Made by a program: the position numbers and the translations under genes
From: Ornithodoros turicata
Taxonomy: Eukaryota; Arthropoda; Arachnida; Ixodida; Argasidae
Assembly: GCF_037126465.1 (NCBI RefSeq)
Contig: NC_088201.1
Coordinates: 130,200,665-130,264,664 of the forward strand
Direction of reading: 5' to 3'
DNA: 64,000 nt
Notes under the pieces: generated by a model
What the model saw: only the letters and a program-made list of their open reading frames with translations
Database searches by the model: none
What the model was told of the DNA's origin: nothing
Part shown: one piece after another, positions 44,247 through 54,694 of the stretch
How the letters are laid out: every line of letters begins with the position of its first letter
Position numbering within the stretch: position 1 is the stretch's first letter

Positions 44247-46310
44247 ATGCCGCCCACACTACGAAGTAACGGGCCAGTTTCAACGACAGATTCCCCAACG
44301 ATGGGACACAACGACAACGACGTTAACCCCGACGGAACGTGCGACACGATGACCGATGTCAGCCAACCGAGACAGCGAAGCGATTTAGATCTCTTACTCG
44401 AGCACCTGCGAATTCAAGAGGCTACCCGAGACTCGATGATACGGGAACTACTGCAAGCCAGGACCTCCAGGGATGACGTGCCTCTCGCTGGGCCAATTCT
44501 TCCAGATCTGTCGAAAGAGGTACAAGCCTTCGACGGCTACGGCGACGAGCGGCAGGCGGAGGAATGGCTCAACACGTTCAACCAGCTCGCAGCGCAGTGC
44601 AGGTGGAGCGACCATTCCAAGCTGATGCTGATCCATGCGAAGCTCACCGGACCAGCAGCACAGTGGTACAGAAGCAAGGTACAGGACTGTACGACGTGGG
44701 ACTTATTTGAAGTGAACTTTAAAAAAATGTTTGCACCAAGTGTGAGTTTGGTGTCAAAGTTTGACGATATGAGGAAGCGAGTGCAGCAGAAGGGTGAGTC
44801 CATCATGCAGTATTTCATGGACAAATTGCACTTGTGCAAGCGATGTAATCTAAGCGAAAATGAGACCAAAGATCAGATTTTGTTAGGCGCTCTAGACACA
44901 AGATTGTATCAGATGCTGATGCCTAAAATGCATGAATGCGTAGAAGATTTGTTGCATGACATGAAACGATGTGACCAGTTAGAGAATGAGCGCAGGGAGC
45001 TGTTTGCAAGCGCAGCTTCCAAAACGCCACACGAGAGAGAGGAAGAGCACGCAAGTGCGACAGAGCAGAAAGGTGGAAGATACGCGCCCGCAAGAGACGG
45101 AAGATTGAAGTGTTTCAACTGCAATGAGTATGCAGGTCATATATCTAAGCACTGTCCAAAGGAAAAGCGCAAGTTGTTCTGTACGAATTGCCACCAAGAA
45201 GGGCATGGGAGGCGTGACTGTAAACTATCTGAGACAAAACGAAATGAAACGCTTTGCATAGGAAACTCCACCGCAGGAAAGTACATAAAGGACGCTACAA
45301 TTAACGATACACTAATGGTAAAAGCTTTCATCGACCAAGGTAGCGAAACAACGATTATCACGGCATCTACAGCGCTTCGTTGCGGTACTGTGGTACAGAG
45401 GGTTAACGACCATGATGCCTTGTACGGACTTGGTCAAGCCAAAATAATGCCATTAGGAAAGGCTACACTTAAAATTTCAGTTGACGACGTTCTCGCATCC
45501 GTTCAAGCTTACGTTGTCGAAGACAAAGTACTCCAGTATGATATGTTGACTGGACGGAATTTCATTGATCGGCACGAGGTTGTGTTCATAAAAGCGAAAG
45601 ATCAAGTGAGACTTTTTGACTGCACGAAGAGTGGTCCATTCAAGGGCTTTGATCTAAGATACAGCGATCCAGAGCATGACCTCCGTCATCCAGACGATGT
45701 TGAGGAGCCGCGGAATGTGGTCCACTACGATGAGATGCACACTCGTACGGTAACGGAGACGTCAGCGCCACATTGTGCACCTGAGAAGGAAGGATTCCAT
45801 CCAATGAAAGTAGGACATGCAGGACTCATATTGCCAATTGAAGACGACCAATGTATACGAGATGTACCGGAAGTCGAAGTTATAGTGTCGGTCCAAAACG
45901 AGGAGCAAAACGCTGCCGAAGAAAATTTAGATGCCCGACAACCACGAGCAAACGCCCACGAAGCAGGAGTTACCGCATGCAGTAGATCCTGTACGTCACC
46001 AAGCGAGTTGACGAAGGACACTGTCACAATGGCTAAGAAAAGGAATGCAACATCCTCATGTGGTGCAATTCACGGGGGAGGTTATCGCGATGAGGAGGAG
46101 TTAAACGAGGTGTCTATAGTAAGTGAGCCACCCTTCCCGTGTTCTGCCATCTCACGAAGCAACACGGAGGAATACTGCGGTATCGCATCGTTAACTTCAG
46201 CATACTGCAGGCGACCGCAGAAGAGCACAGACGACCAAACAGTAGACGCGAGGAACATTAACTACATGAGGAGGCGTGATTTACGAAGGTACTCGCCATG
46301 GCCTGATTAG
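44247..46310 (+). CDS. Gag-aspartic protease polyprotein (687 aa)
   Basis: I start at ATG 44247 (MPPTLRSNGPVS), because the upstream in-frame ATG at 44019 lies in the LTR before the predicted transcript start. Residues about 90-250 form a gypsy-type capsid: AEEWLNTFNQLAAQCRW, LMLIHAKLTGPAAQWYRS, DDMRKRVQQKGESIMQYF, CNLSENETKDQILLGALD. Two zinc knuckles follow: C289 (CFNCNEYAGHISKHC) and C312 (CTNCHQEGHGRRDC). A retropepsin follows with FIDQGSETTII, aspartate at about residue 363, and the terminal MLTGRNFID motif. The last ~200 residues are acidic and unassigned. The active-site loop reads DQG rather than DTG/DSG. The ORF is undamaged. Confidence 0.9.
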   Translation: MPPTLRSNGPVSTTDSPTMGHNDNDVNPDGTCDTMTDVSQPRQRSDLDLLLEHLRIQEATRDSMIRELLQARTSRDDVPLAGPILPDLSKEVQAFDGYGDERQAEEWLNTFNQLAAQCRWSDHSKLMLIHAKLTGPAAQWYRSKVQDCTTWDLFEVNFKKMFAPSVSLVSKFDDMRKRVQQKGESIMQYFMDKLHLCKRCNLSENETKDQILLGALDTRLYQMLMPKMHECVEDLLHDMKRCDQLENERRELFASAASKTPHEREEEHASATEQKGGRYAPARDGRLKCFNCNEYAGHISKHCPKEKRKLFCTNCHQEGHGRRDCKLSETKRNETLCIGNSTAGKYIKDATINDTLMVKAFIDQGSETTIITASTALRCGTVVQRVNDHDALYGLGQAKIMPLGKATLKISVDDVLASVQAYVVEDKVLQYDMLTGRNFIDRHEVVFIKAKDQVRLFDCTKSGPFKGFDLRYSDPEHDLRHPDDVEEPRNVVHYDEMHTRTVTETSAPHCAPEKEGFHPMKVGHAGLILPIEDDQCIRDVPEVEVIVSVQNEEQNAAEENLDARQPRANAHEAGVTACSRSCTSPSELTKDTVTMAKKRNATSSCGAIHGGGYRDEEELNEVSIVSEPPFPCSAISRSNTEEYCGIASLTSAYCRRPQKSTDDQTVDARNINYMRRRDLRRYSPWPD

Positions 46311-46721
46311 GTCGTTTCAATGATCATATGCTGGTGCCGTAAATGGATTTAAATGCGAAGTGTATAGTTCAAGATAGTGCAATGACTACATAGCAATCCC
46401 TATAATGTACTTTGATCAAGTAATTGCACAATTGAAGTGATGCTCGGTTAATTTTAAGATATGTAAAATGCTGTTAAACGGTTTGGGTACAAATGTGTTT
46501 ACATACCTGTACTGAAGTAATGTTTACAAAATTAGGAATGGGTACTACCATTGATGATGTGTATGAGACAAGTTTTATGAAATACGATACGAGTACTGTA
46601 TTTGTATACGGCTAAGGCTAATATTTTTGCTGCTCTATGTTACTGCCGGAATATTGTTGATATATGTTGTGATGCTATGTCAATCTCATTTCGTGGGCGA
46701 AATGATAGTAGGATGGCCGAA

Positions 46722-46995
46722 TGTGAGGAATTGTTTCAAGTCGGCCGAAATGGCCTGCGAAAGGACCCTGTTGGCCGCGTGTGTGGGTGGACGCCGTTCC
46801 CAGACCAATAGCTGACAGGCGCCCTTCCCGTTTCGGGGAACTGAGGTCTCCCAAATGCTGCGTCCTTGGGACGAGTGTATATAGTGTACAATAAACAGAT
46901 CGTGGACGGTGACGTTCTACGAAGTGTACGCTGGCTGCTGTGTCCGTTTACTGCGACGTTCGGGGGCAAGCCCCGTCGAAGCTCATTTCCTTACA
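46722..46995 (+). repeat. 3' LTR
   Basis: Identical to 43875-44148. The non-coding stretch before it (46311-46721) shows no obvious purine-only polypurine tract; the bases just upstream are GGATGGCCGAA. Confidence 0.92.
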
Positions 46996-46999
46996 CATC

Positions 47000-48199
47000 T
47001 AATTATAGTAGAAAGAGTGTACAAACAGAAGACAGGGGGAGACCCCTCACAAATTTCTTCACCAACTGACCCCAAGCTTTTAAGCTTCATTCCTTTCATT
47101 TCCACATTATGGGCGCATACGTTCCTGACTTTCATCGCGTTTGCCTCTCGCGCAGGGAAACGTCCATGCGAAACCTCCCAGAGGTGACGCTCGACCCTTG
47201 TCGATTTTGCTATAGAAATTTATACGAATTTATTACTTGGAGAAACCCACTAAAACAAACTAGCAGCCATCGCAAAATAGTTGTCCCTAAGCGTCTGTTT
47301 AAAGTTACGGGGTTAGCCCCTGAGCACCTCTGCAGTCTACATATGAGGCGCCAAAATTGCGGAGATACCGCAACTGTGTCCGTGCCGCGGTAAGGAAGAA
47401 GTGTGCATTAACCTATCTGAAGGTCGCAAATATTCTGGTTACTCGACATATTTATCCTAACGGTGGTGCGATAAATGCTTCAAGAAGCAAAGTTTTGCAG
47501 TTTTTCTGCGCTACATCGGTAGAAATAAACACGGAAAACTAGTTTTAACGTTGAGATACGAATGGGTACTACAAGACAAAAAAAGTCTCGTTTAGAGGTT
47601 AAACAAAATAACAGGAGAAAAAACATACGCGAAGACACGATTCTGTCGAAAATACGGTAATTTTAACCGTAAATAATAAAAATGGTGCTGCGCAGAAAGA
47701 AGTATATCGAGTGAAAGCTGGAAGGAAGCATCATGCCCAAAGGACACAATGAGTATATTTGAATATGAATTTGAATATGAAAAAGTATTTTTTATAGCGG
47801 GAAAAAATAATTTTTGAAGTTCGCGGTCCGGCGGAGACAGCGCCCGCAACCGTCACTACACCCTCTCGTGCACTCCGCGGTAGCACATCGAAGGTGCACC
47901 AGGGCCGCACCTTCTGACTCGATTGACTTGACCTATTGGCCTGTCCTGACTTACAAAGTTTTTCTTACTGGACACTTTTTTCCCACTTTCCCCGGTAGGC
48001 TATAGTACCCTGTGACGGCATCGGAAGAACGGCGAAACGCTTAGCAGCAGAAGCAAGCTTGCAACTGTCCTTCAAAGAGTATAGATTCTACGGGTGGGCC
48101 AACCGAAGCCTCGGAAGTATAAAACAAGTTTGGGTTTCGCAAGAGTTTGTAGTGAGACGAGACAGTTCCTTGAAGTGGAGGTACCCAAGTGTAGTGTCC
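47000..48199. other. No gene recognised
   Basis: Unassigned flank of the LTR element. The frame at 47109-47393 has cysteines but no known fold. Confidence 0.4.
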
Positions 48200-48430
48200 C
48201 AGAGCCGTATATTAAAAGGGAGTCTGGCCATTAATGGGTCATGCCTGTACCTGAAGCTCCACCCACTTTTTCAGCTTTCTGACCAATGGAGTCTTGAAAT
48301 ATGGGGCGCTATCAATCAACCTTTCCTCACTATTTGGCCCCCTATCCAACATGGGCAGCGCCATTTTGGGTGGCAAGTGGATTGGATGGGATTGAAATGG
48401 ACACCTCTCGCAATCTGCAGAACTAGTGGA
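48200..48430 (+). mobile_element. hAT-type MITE, single end related to 19265-19756
   Basis: CAGAGCCGTATATTAAAAGG then GAGTCTGGCCATTAATGG matches the CAGAGCCGT-TATAGAGAGA...TTTGGCCAT terminus. No opposite end was seen, so this is a fragment or a diverged relative. The right limit is arbitrary. Confidence 0.55.
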
Positions 48431-49716
48431 TTTTTGGTGCAAATTTGATGAGCGCCACCTAGGGAGCGTAAGGCACGTCGGGAGTTATCGTCTGCTTCCG
48501 TCGTCGCACCGCTGCCGGCAGAACCACCTGCTGGGACACATTGTGTCGTCGGAATGATTTTTAAAGAAATCTACATGAATAGGTGGAATATAAAAGGCAA
48601 GAATGTTTATATCAATGAAATCCAGCAATTAAATATAAGATTGTACAGCACAGTGCCGTTTTCGTTATGATTTCGCTGTGATCGCCGCAATCGCGGACAG
48701 TATACCTGAAGCCCGATGCTGAATTTAAGATACAGTTCGTTATGTTGATTAGAGAGTTTTAGTGCATCATTCCTAGAATTGCGCTACACCTGTTCTTAAA
48801 GTTGGCTTGTCCTGCGTACTCGCTGCCATCCATTGAGTCAATGCATTTGACCTGGTTTCGTTAGAATATCTCTCCACCCTAACCTTTAGAAAGGAATGCC
48901 CACATATAGATGTTGCTATGAGAGGTCCTCTGATGATGTACAAATCGAATGAAAGTGCAAAAGCGTCACAGTTTTGTTCCTGGAGGGCTCATTTTCAGCG
49001 GGTTGGGTTCATGGCAGAATGCATTGACCTGCTTTTTTTTTCTCTTATTGTACTTGACCAAAACAATGGGTTCGCCAAAAAATGCCCATGTGACGCATGA
49101 AAGGTGAAGATGTCTTGTAGACTTTGGAACTTCGTGCGCAACTGTGCGATGCTCTGAGATGCAACTATGGGATAATCCATATCTTATTCCCACAACAAAA
49201 GAAGTGATGACAGCCCCAGTGTGGCTCGCTTGTATCTTCATCCCTGAAGTTGATGACAATGGGCGGTGTTGGTACAGCGGTGTAAATGTCGGTCCCAGCT
49301 TTCGAGTACCCTTCATCGATCCGCGCACTCTTTACTTTTCTTTTACTCTTTTCAGGGAGTTTTGAGAGTAACGGCAGGGCGAGAGTGTCAAAACTTTAGG
49401 GATTAATAATGCTGTGCTAGCGCTATGGCATACTGCATGGCTGTTAGGTTTGATTTAGTTGCGGTAATGCTGTGCGATGGCTTGTGCGCTTAATATGTGG
49501 ATGGCAGATGACTTTCCATTGCACTCCGACCTACTTCGCCGTTACAGGAGGATCGGATTTGCGCAGTGCCAATCGTGTTTGTTGTAGTGCAGATACCTCT
49601 CAATCATTTAACGTAAATTTCGGACGTGTGGATTTAACGTCCTTTGCTCCCTGCCAAGGCGCAACTCATCAAGTTTTTATCCTTCGAGGTCGATGTGATC
49701 AGGGGAATTGTCCTAC
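48431..49716. other. No gene recognised
   Basis: No supported feature. Short frames only. Confidence 0.4.
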
Positions 49717-49863
49717 CCCAAGCAGCAGAATGTACGGAAAGTCGAGTGTAGTAGGGGTGGACGGGTACATGGAAAGCCTTGAACGTGAAACTAAGGAACA
49801 CTGATAAGACGCATAGCGTCCACCCCCAATGCACTCGACGTTCAGTACATCGTGCTACTTGGG
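49717..49863. mobile_element. Short MITE with ~48-bp inverted ends, copy 2
   Basis: Ends CCCAAGCAGCAGAATGTAC and (complement of right) CCCAAGTAGCACGATGTACT, with internal GTCGAGTG-A-TAGGGGTGGA-type sequence. It is the same family as 32602-32740. The central 60 bp differ in order, suggesting family divergence. Confidence 0.75.
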
Positions 49864-50236
49864 ATAGGCCAACTTTGACGCGCTCTAATGGTGAAACTAA
49901 TTAGCTAACATGCACAAAGTGCCACGCGTATTTCTTTTCATGTATGTCAATACGTGTCAATCATTTACATAAATTTCGGACCTGTGGCTTAAACGTCCTT
50001 TATTCCCTAACTTGTCAAATTATCCGTTTTCAGCGTACTGTTTATTCTGTATTTTTCATAATTTTCTGTGTATCAGTTGCTTGTATCCTCTTTTGTTTGC
50101 TTGCTAGCTTTTCGGGAATAGCAAGCCTACACCGGGCTAACCTTTCCCTTCTCTTTTTCTTTTACTTCGCATTAAACATATCCCCCCACCCCGTTTTCAG
50201 CATTGTGCGAGGCCGTTATCGCCTTATGGGTTTACT
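49864..50236. other. No gene recognised
   Basis: AT- and T-rich stretch leading up to the TTAA target site of element 2. Confidence 0.4.
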
Positions 50237-50582
50237 TTAAAGGGATAGTCGCATCCGGAAGCCTGTTCCGGAACTATTATGGTCATGTTCCCTGTCGTTC
50301 ATAATGTACGCCGGCAAATTTTCTCCGCACCAATCCACTTGGTTGACTCAGAAACGATTTTTAAATGTTCGCGCTTCCGGCGCGCACGGCAATCCCCGCA
50401 AGGCGCCGACACTGGATGACGTCACCCGGATAAACCAACCATCAGGAGGCGCTCCTTCCCGCCGCAGATTTTGTGTGTGTCTGAGCGTGCGTCTGACCCT
50501 TTTTCTTGTTGTCTTGTCGCGTTTGCTTTGAAGTACTTTGAACTACAGCGTGTGGCCTAGGATTTCACGCCGTTGACGTGCG

Positions 50583-51775
50583 ATGTCACAGCCAGGAAAC
50601 CGGTGCTACGTGCTCGGGTGCAGAAAGACTTATAACGCGAATCCCGAGCTTACATTTCATCGACCTCGCAATGTCGAAACGAAACGAATGTGGGAGGCAG
50701 CGATCGCCAGCCACTACTGTGGTGTGGCCCAAGGGTTGAATGTTTCACGCGTCTGTTCCTGTCATTTCGCCGACGACGCCTATTTTGATGAAGATGTTGG
50801 CTTGGGCTACGGCAGAAACAGAAGCGGCTGAAGATTGACGCCGTGCCTACCACATTCGATCAGGAACGAGGGCAGGAACCAGTAACGGAGGTAAGTGACA
50901 ATTTTGCGTGGTCACAGCTATACGCTGCGATGAAAAATATCAGTTGTCACAGTAAACATAATCGCAAACACCTGGCCTCGCCGCCGATTGTAATGTCACA
51001 GTCACACCGGCTACTAATGTACACAAATTATTACAATGATTGCAGCATCCTGACGCAATAGTACGCGTACTCTAGAGAAAAAAGATTGATGTGTTGTTGC
51101 TGTGCTAATTGTTGCCAGTATTATGAAGGAGTAACGTAACACTCCCACATGACAGCATTATTCTAATCTTATTGCAGCTAGTGGATGTTTCTACAGTTCA
51201 TAGTGTAAGCCTGATGGTAGCATTCAGGGATGTGAAATCATCGCAATCTGTGTTTGGCTACGTCCGAGACACTTGCATCAGTATTCTACTGCAGCCTTGT
51301 TGCTAATTTCTGGCTCTATTTCAGGCGGCAGCAAGCACGTCAACGGAATCAAGTGGATCTGGTATGTTTTGTCAAGCCACGAAAATATTGCAATTCTTTT
51401 TGCACGTCCCACAAAATAATGGATATGTACGAGCCCTAAAAATTGTAGAGTTCTGTGAAAGGAATCTTGTGTGATGCGGCTGCCAGCATTTATAACGTAA
51501 TGTCGACAGAAAAATAACTGTGCCAGTGAAATAGGGACCGCAAAGGGGAAGATTTATTTGCATAGTCATTTTTATATTTGTTATTGTACCTGCTAGGCCC
51601 TCAACATATTCTTTTGAGTGTTAACACTCAAGGCCATATTTCAGATGTGGAGGTCATGGCTGAAGCAAGTGCTGGGGACCCACTTCCCACTTCACGGCAC
51701 ATCTCACAAGGGGGTTGTCATCCCCGGATTCCAGGAAGAGGAAAACAATGGACACAGACTTGCATAGCGTATTAG
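50583..51775 (+). CDS. THAP zinc-finger protein gene, three exons, one frameshift
   Basis: Exon 1 (50583-50890) opens MSQPGNRCYVLGCRKTYNAN. The C2CH zinc site is C8, C13, C58 and H61 (RVCSCHFADDAYF), with W37 between. The expected AVPxxF signature (RLKIDAVPTTFDQERG) follows in another frame, so one base appears missing between about 50785 and 50825. Donor GAG|GTAAGT. Exon 2 (51325-51361) encodes AAASTSTESSGS. Exon 3 (51645-51775) encodes DVEVMAEASAGDPLPTS and a basic end. Both splices keep frame. The protein is THAP plus a short tail, with no DDE domain. THAP domains bind specific DNA, probably the element's ends here. The single frameshift may be an assembly error. Confidence 0.78.
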
Positions 51776-51885
51776 TACACCAGATATGGATGTGCCAACA
51801 TGAACCCTCCTAACATCCCTGTGGCAGCGTACCTGTAACCGCCCAGACTTCACACCACATTAATGTAGAACCACAGCACAACATA

Positions 51886-51946
51886 AAATAGCTTAGGTTT
51901 ATTTGCCTCCCATACATAATGGGAGGCAAATAAACCTATGCTATTT
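51886..51946. terminator. Hairpin a between the THAP and P2X7-like genes
   Basis: 26-base arms AAATAG.TAGGTTTATTTGCC continuing into TCCC, one mismatch, 9-base loop (51912-51920). It lies about 110 bp downstream of the THAP stop. A transcript boundary role is inferred from position only. Confidence 0.7.
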
Positions 51947-52229
51947 CGTTATTCCCGCTCCGTCATACTCCACTGTACAATAAATCGATACAATTATAGG
52001 GTAATTCTTTATTCCCGTCACTACACCGCATTGACAATCTGCACAGAATTCAAAATATTCCCACCTCGGCACTAACTTAGTGCAGTACAGTCTGGATTTG
52101 ATGCCAGAGCTAATACTGCCACGTGTAGTAGTTTTTGCTGTACAGATGGGTAGACAGTCTGTTGACTGCAACTGGAGATACAGAGTGACAAGACAAAACA
52201 TCCCTCACACTGCAATGACGAAAATTACT

Positions 52230-52462
52230 GCAAGACGAAAATTTTGCTGACATAGGCACACTTGGTGTAAATGAGCCCTTGATCATCCCCCTTGCCTCCC
52301 ATCAGAGGTTTAGGAGGATACTATTGGTGTGTGGTGTACGGATAAACCTATCCGTACACCACACACCTATAGTATCCTCCAAAACCTCTGATGGAAGGCA
52401 AGGGGAATCACCAAGGGCTCATTTACACAAAGTGTGCCTATGTCAGCAAAATTTTTGTCTTG
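52230..52462. terminator. Large hairpin b, ~115-bp arms, 4-base loop
   Basis: 52230-52344 and 52349-52462 are near-perfect inverted copies around GGATA-AACC-TATCC. Shared words are GGTGTGTGGTGTACGGATA and GGGCTCATTTACAC. It begins about 80 bp beyond the stop of the P2X7-like gene, so it lies between the converging gene ends. Confidence 0.82.
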
Positions 52463-52540
52463 CCACTACATGTCTCCAGTTCCAGCCATCAGTATGCACC
52501 AGCTTGTCTCTCTTGTCAAGTCACCCTTGCTTCGATGGTC

Positions 52541-53945
52541 CTAACGCTGATAGCCTTGATAGGACGTAGATGGGAACTCCCTCCTGATGGCTCGGACAAC
52601 GCATCCAGGAACCTGTCGTCTGTTCCTTGGACCAAGGTATCCCCAGACCCATCTCGTGAATGACGAGTATGCCGTGAACCTTATGCAGCTGGAAAAGACA
52701 AATCCACATGACATTTCTTTTTGTTTAGCATTATATCTTGCGGGCATTTGCGTACCTGCCAAATCTCCCACAGTGTTGGGAAGACAATGGCCAGAACAGA
52801 AGAACAGACACTATCCCAACCTTGGAGTTCAAAGCCTGTGCATTCCTTTCTTAGTTCCAGGGTCTCCTGCATTTTGAATGTGGAAGGTTGGCAGGTGTGC
52901 AACATAGTACAACAGAAGAATGGTCCGCCTCTTTCAGGATGAACCCGATTCCAACAGCTAACTCCCTCCCGAACCAGCTTCCCTCCAATTCCGGCAAAAT
53001 CCAATTTCTCCCAAAATATATTATGCTTACATTCTTCAGTAACACCTCAAATGCTTCTGTTTTCAGACTTGTAAGACTCTGAATGTTCAGAAGACTCTGA
53101 AGACTTCAGAATTCCCACTGGATATCTGTCAATCAGGGTTTTGTGTTGCCAATCAGGCCATGGCTAACTGGCATAATTGAGAGCATGTCGAGACTAGCTG
53201 AGGCGACTGTGTTGCTTCACTTTTCCTAATGGAATTGTTAGACCAGGATTCTGGGTCGTTCCACGGCTGTCGGCCACGCTTATGATTTATGGGGGACAAA
53301 CTTGTGTAGGCCAAAAAGCTGCTGAGAATAGCCGCCCTTTTGTATACATCCCCTGTCCACTTTAGGTTCGACAATTTGCGTAACCAACAACACCCGACTA
53401 GCACCCGAGTTTACCCTTCCGAATCTTGATGGGAGGTCATTTAAACCGAAAAAATCATTACGGTCGTAATCATAGCAAACGGAAGAGCACTGCAGCAGGC
53501 TTACCTGTGGTCCTGGGGATTGAGTCGCCTAAAATGTTGATCATAGCGGCAGAATTGAGGCGCGTACACCACTAGAAGCTCCCTACGGAGGCAGATGTCC
53601 ATGAGTAATGGGTGTTGTGTTATGCACTGCACGGCGGCACTGTTGCACATTTCTACCACCCTGGCAACAGAATGGCAACACAGGCGCTCGTCAGGCTCCT
53701 GTGGGTCGCAGACTCCACACACACACACACACACACCTGCCGACAACAATTTCAACATTCTAAACTATTTCGTACATCCGACGGCAACCATGCAAAGAGA
53801 TACGTCACCTGAAAATGTCATCCCGCGGGTTAGCCGCAGCCACATCTCGTGCATGGTCGGCGGGTTCCAGAGGCATTGGGTCCGTAGTGGGTTCGTCAGA
53901 ATCTCCCCCAGACAGAGAAACATCACTCTCGTTTTCAGACTCCAT
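52541..53945 (-). CDS. P2X7-type intracellular ('ballast') domain protein, three exons
   Basis: Exon 1 (53945-53809) encodes an acidic start, MESENESDVSLSGGDSDEPT. Exon 2 (53736-53505) has the cysteine-rich core: CGVCDPQEPDERLCCHSVAR, VQCITQHPLLMDICLRREL. Exon 3 (52688-52541) has SCIRFTAYSSFTRWVWGYLG, RQVPGCVVRAIRREFPS and a stop. C-x-C-x2-C, CC, CIT.H, CL and AYR-FTRW-WG-LG...P-CVV-IR--FP is the order of the P2X7 C-terminal zinc/ballast domain. No P2X membrane channel is present. Exon 2 joins exon 3 in frame. Exon 1 to exon 2 is out of phase because exon 2 begins inside a (TG)n tract; a two-base slip or another splice site would explain this. Function is unknown. Confidence 0.76.
53716..53736. 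repeat. (CA)n microsatellite at an exon boundary
   Basis: About ten CA units on the plus strand. On the minus strand they read as the first codons (CVCVC) of exon 2 of the P2X7-like gene, so length change alters the frame or adds Cys-Val pairs. Confidence 0.85.
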
Positions 53946-54215
53946 GTTTGCTACCTTCGCCTTCGCTTCGCGATCGGCAAACAGGCGCGGTTCGCATTTA
54001 CCCAGGGCGCGCGCTGATTGGCCTTATCCGGGTGACGTTTGCTCCCACTTTTAGAGAGCGAGGGCGCAAGGATTCCGGTTTCCTTTTCATCGGATTGAGC
54101 GAAAAGTACGCCGCGGATCGAAATGGTATTTTCGGGCCCATTTCAGTGGTCGGCAAGGAATTAGAATTGACATTAGTTTTGAAATTGACCTCGGAGAATG
54201 CGACTGTCCCTTTAA

Positions 54216-54694
54216 CGCGTTCTAATTACCTCAATAATGAATAAGAGTAATAAAGCTACCATGCGTGCTTATTGTCATATGTACAGGATACGTTACGTAT
54301 ACGACTGACCAGAATTTTGTTAAATTCGGGATGGATATTTTTTTCGCCAAAGGCGTTGAATATATCGATTCCCCATGAGACCTACTGACAGGTGGTGGTG
54401 TACCAATAATTAGTGCACTAGTTAATTAACTTCCATCTTAGTCTTCATAATTAGTGAAAACATGTTGACGCGTAATTACGAAGTTGTAGAGCGCAACATT
54501 GAGGTGCCTGCCCCGCAAGAATCGAAACCACAGCGCTTTTCTCTGCTTGAGCAAAAAATATGCAAAAATGCAAAATAATCGAGCACTGCGCAGGTTTTGT
54601 GGCCACTTTCTCCTCTGTACCCGGGAAGGGAGGAGGATGTCCCCGCTTTGCACAATGCCAAGGTATTAACATTAGCGAATACCAGCAGTAACCG
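54216..54694. other. No gene recognised
   Basis: AT-rich flank to the right of TTAA element 2, with no supported feature. Confidence 0.4.

Larger units (their letters stand above)
43875..46995 (+). mobile_element. Young Gag-protease-only LTR retrotransposon, identical LTRs
   Basis: Two 274-bp LTRs (43875-44148, 46722-46995) are identical base for base as read here, start TGTGAGG and end CCTTACA. They are flanked by CATC (43871-43874, 46996-46999). One 687-codon ORF lies between; there is no reverse transcriptase, RNase H or integrase. Identical LTRs mean insertion within a very short evolutionary time. Replication must rely on Pol from another element. It is analogous to the terminal-repeat Gag-only elements described in plants (from memory). 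Confidence 0.92.
50241..54211. mobile_element. TTAA-flanked DNA element 2 with THAP and P2X7-like genes
   Basis: TTAA at 50237-50240 and 54212-54215. Inverted ends AGGGATAGTCGCATCC and AGGGACAGTCGCATTC. It contains, left to right, a THAP gene (+), hairpins at 51886-51946 and 52230-52462, and a three-exon P2X7-like gene (-). The TTAA duplication, AGGG ends and a THAP protein suggest the Kolobok superfamily, whose transposase carries THAP, but no transposase core is seen. It is probably non-autonomous, or its transposition protein is not recognisable by eye. Confidence 0.8.

Noticed and set aside
47109..47393. A cysteine-containing ORF right of the young LTR element
   Set aside because: Cysteine spacing matches no zinc motif and there is no splice or promoter support.
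53595..54017. 140-codon plus-strand frame
   Set aside because: It is the antisense of exons 1 and 2 of the P2X7-like gene and includes the CA microsatellite.
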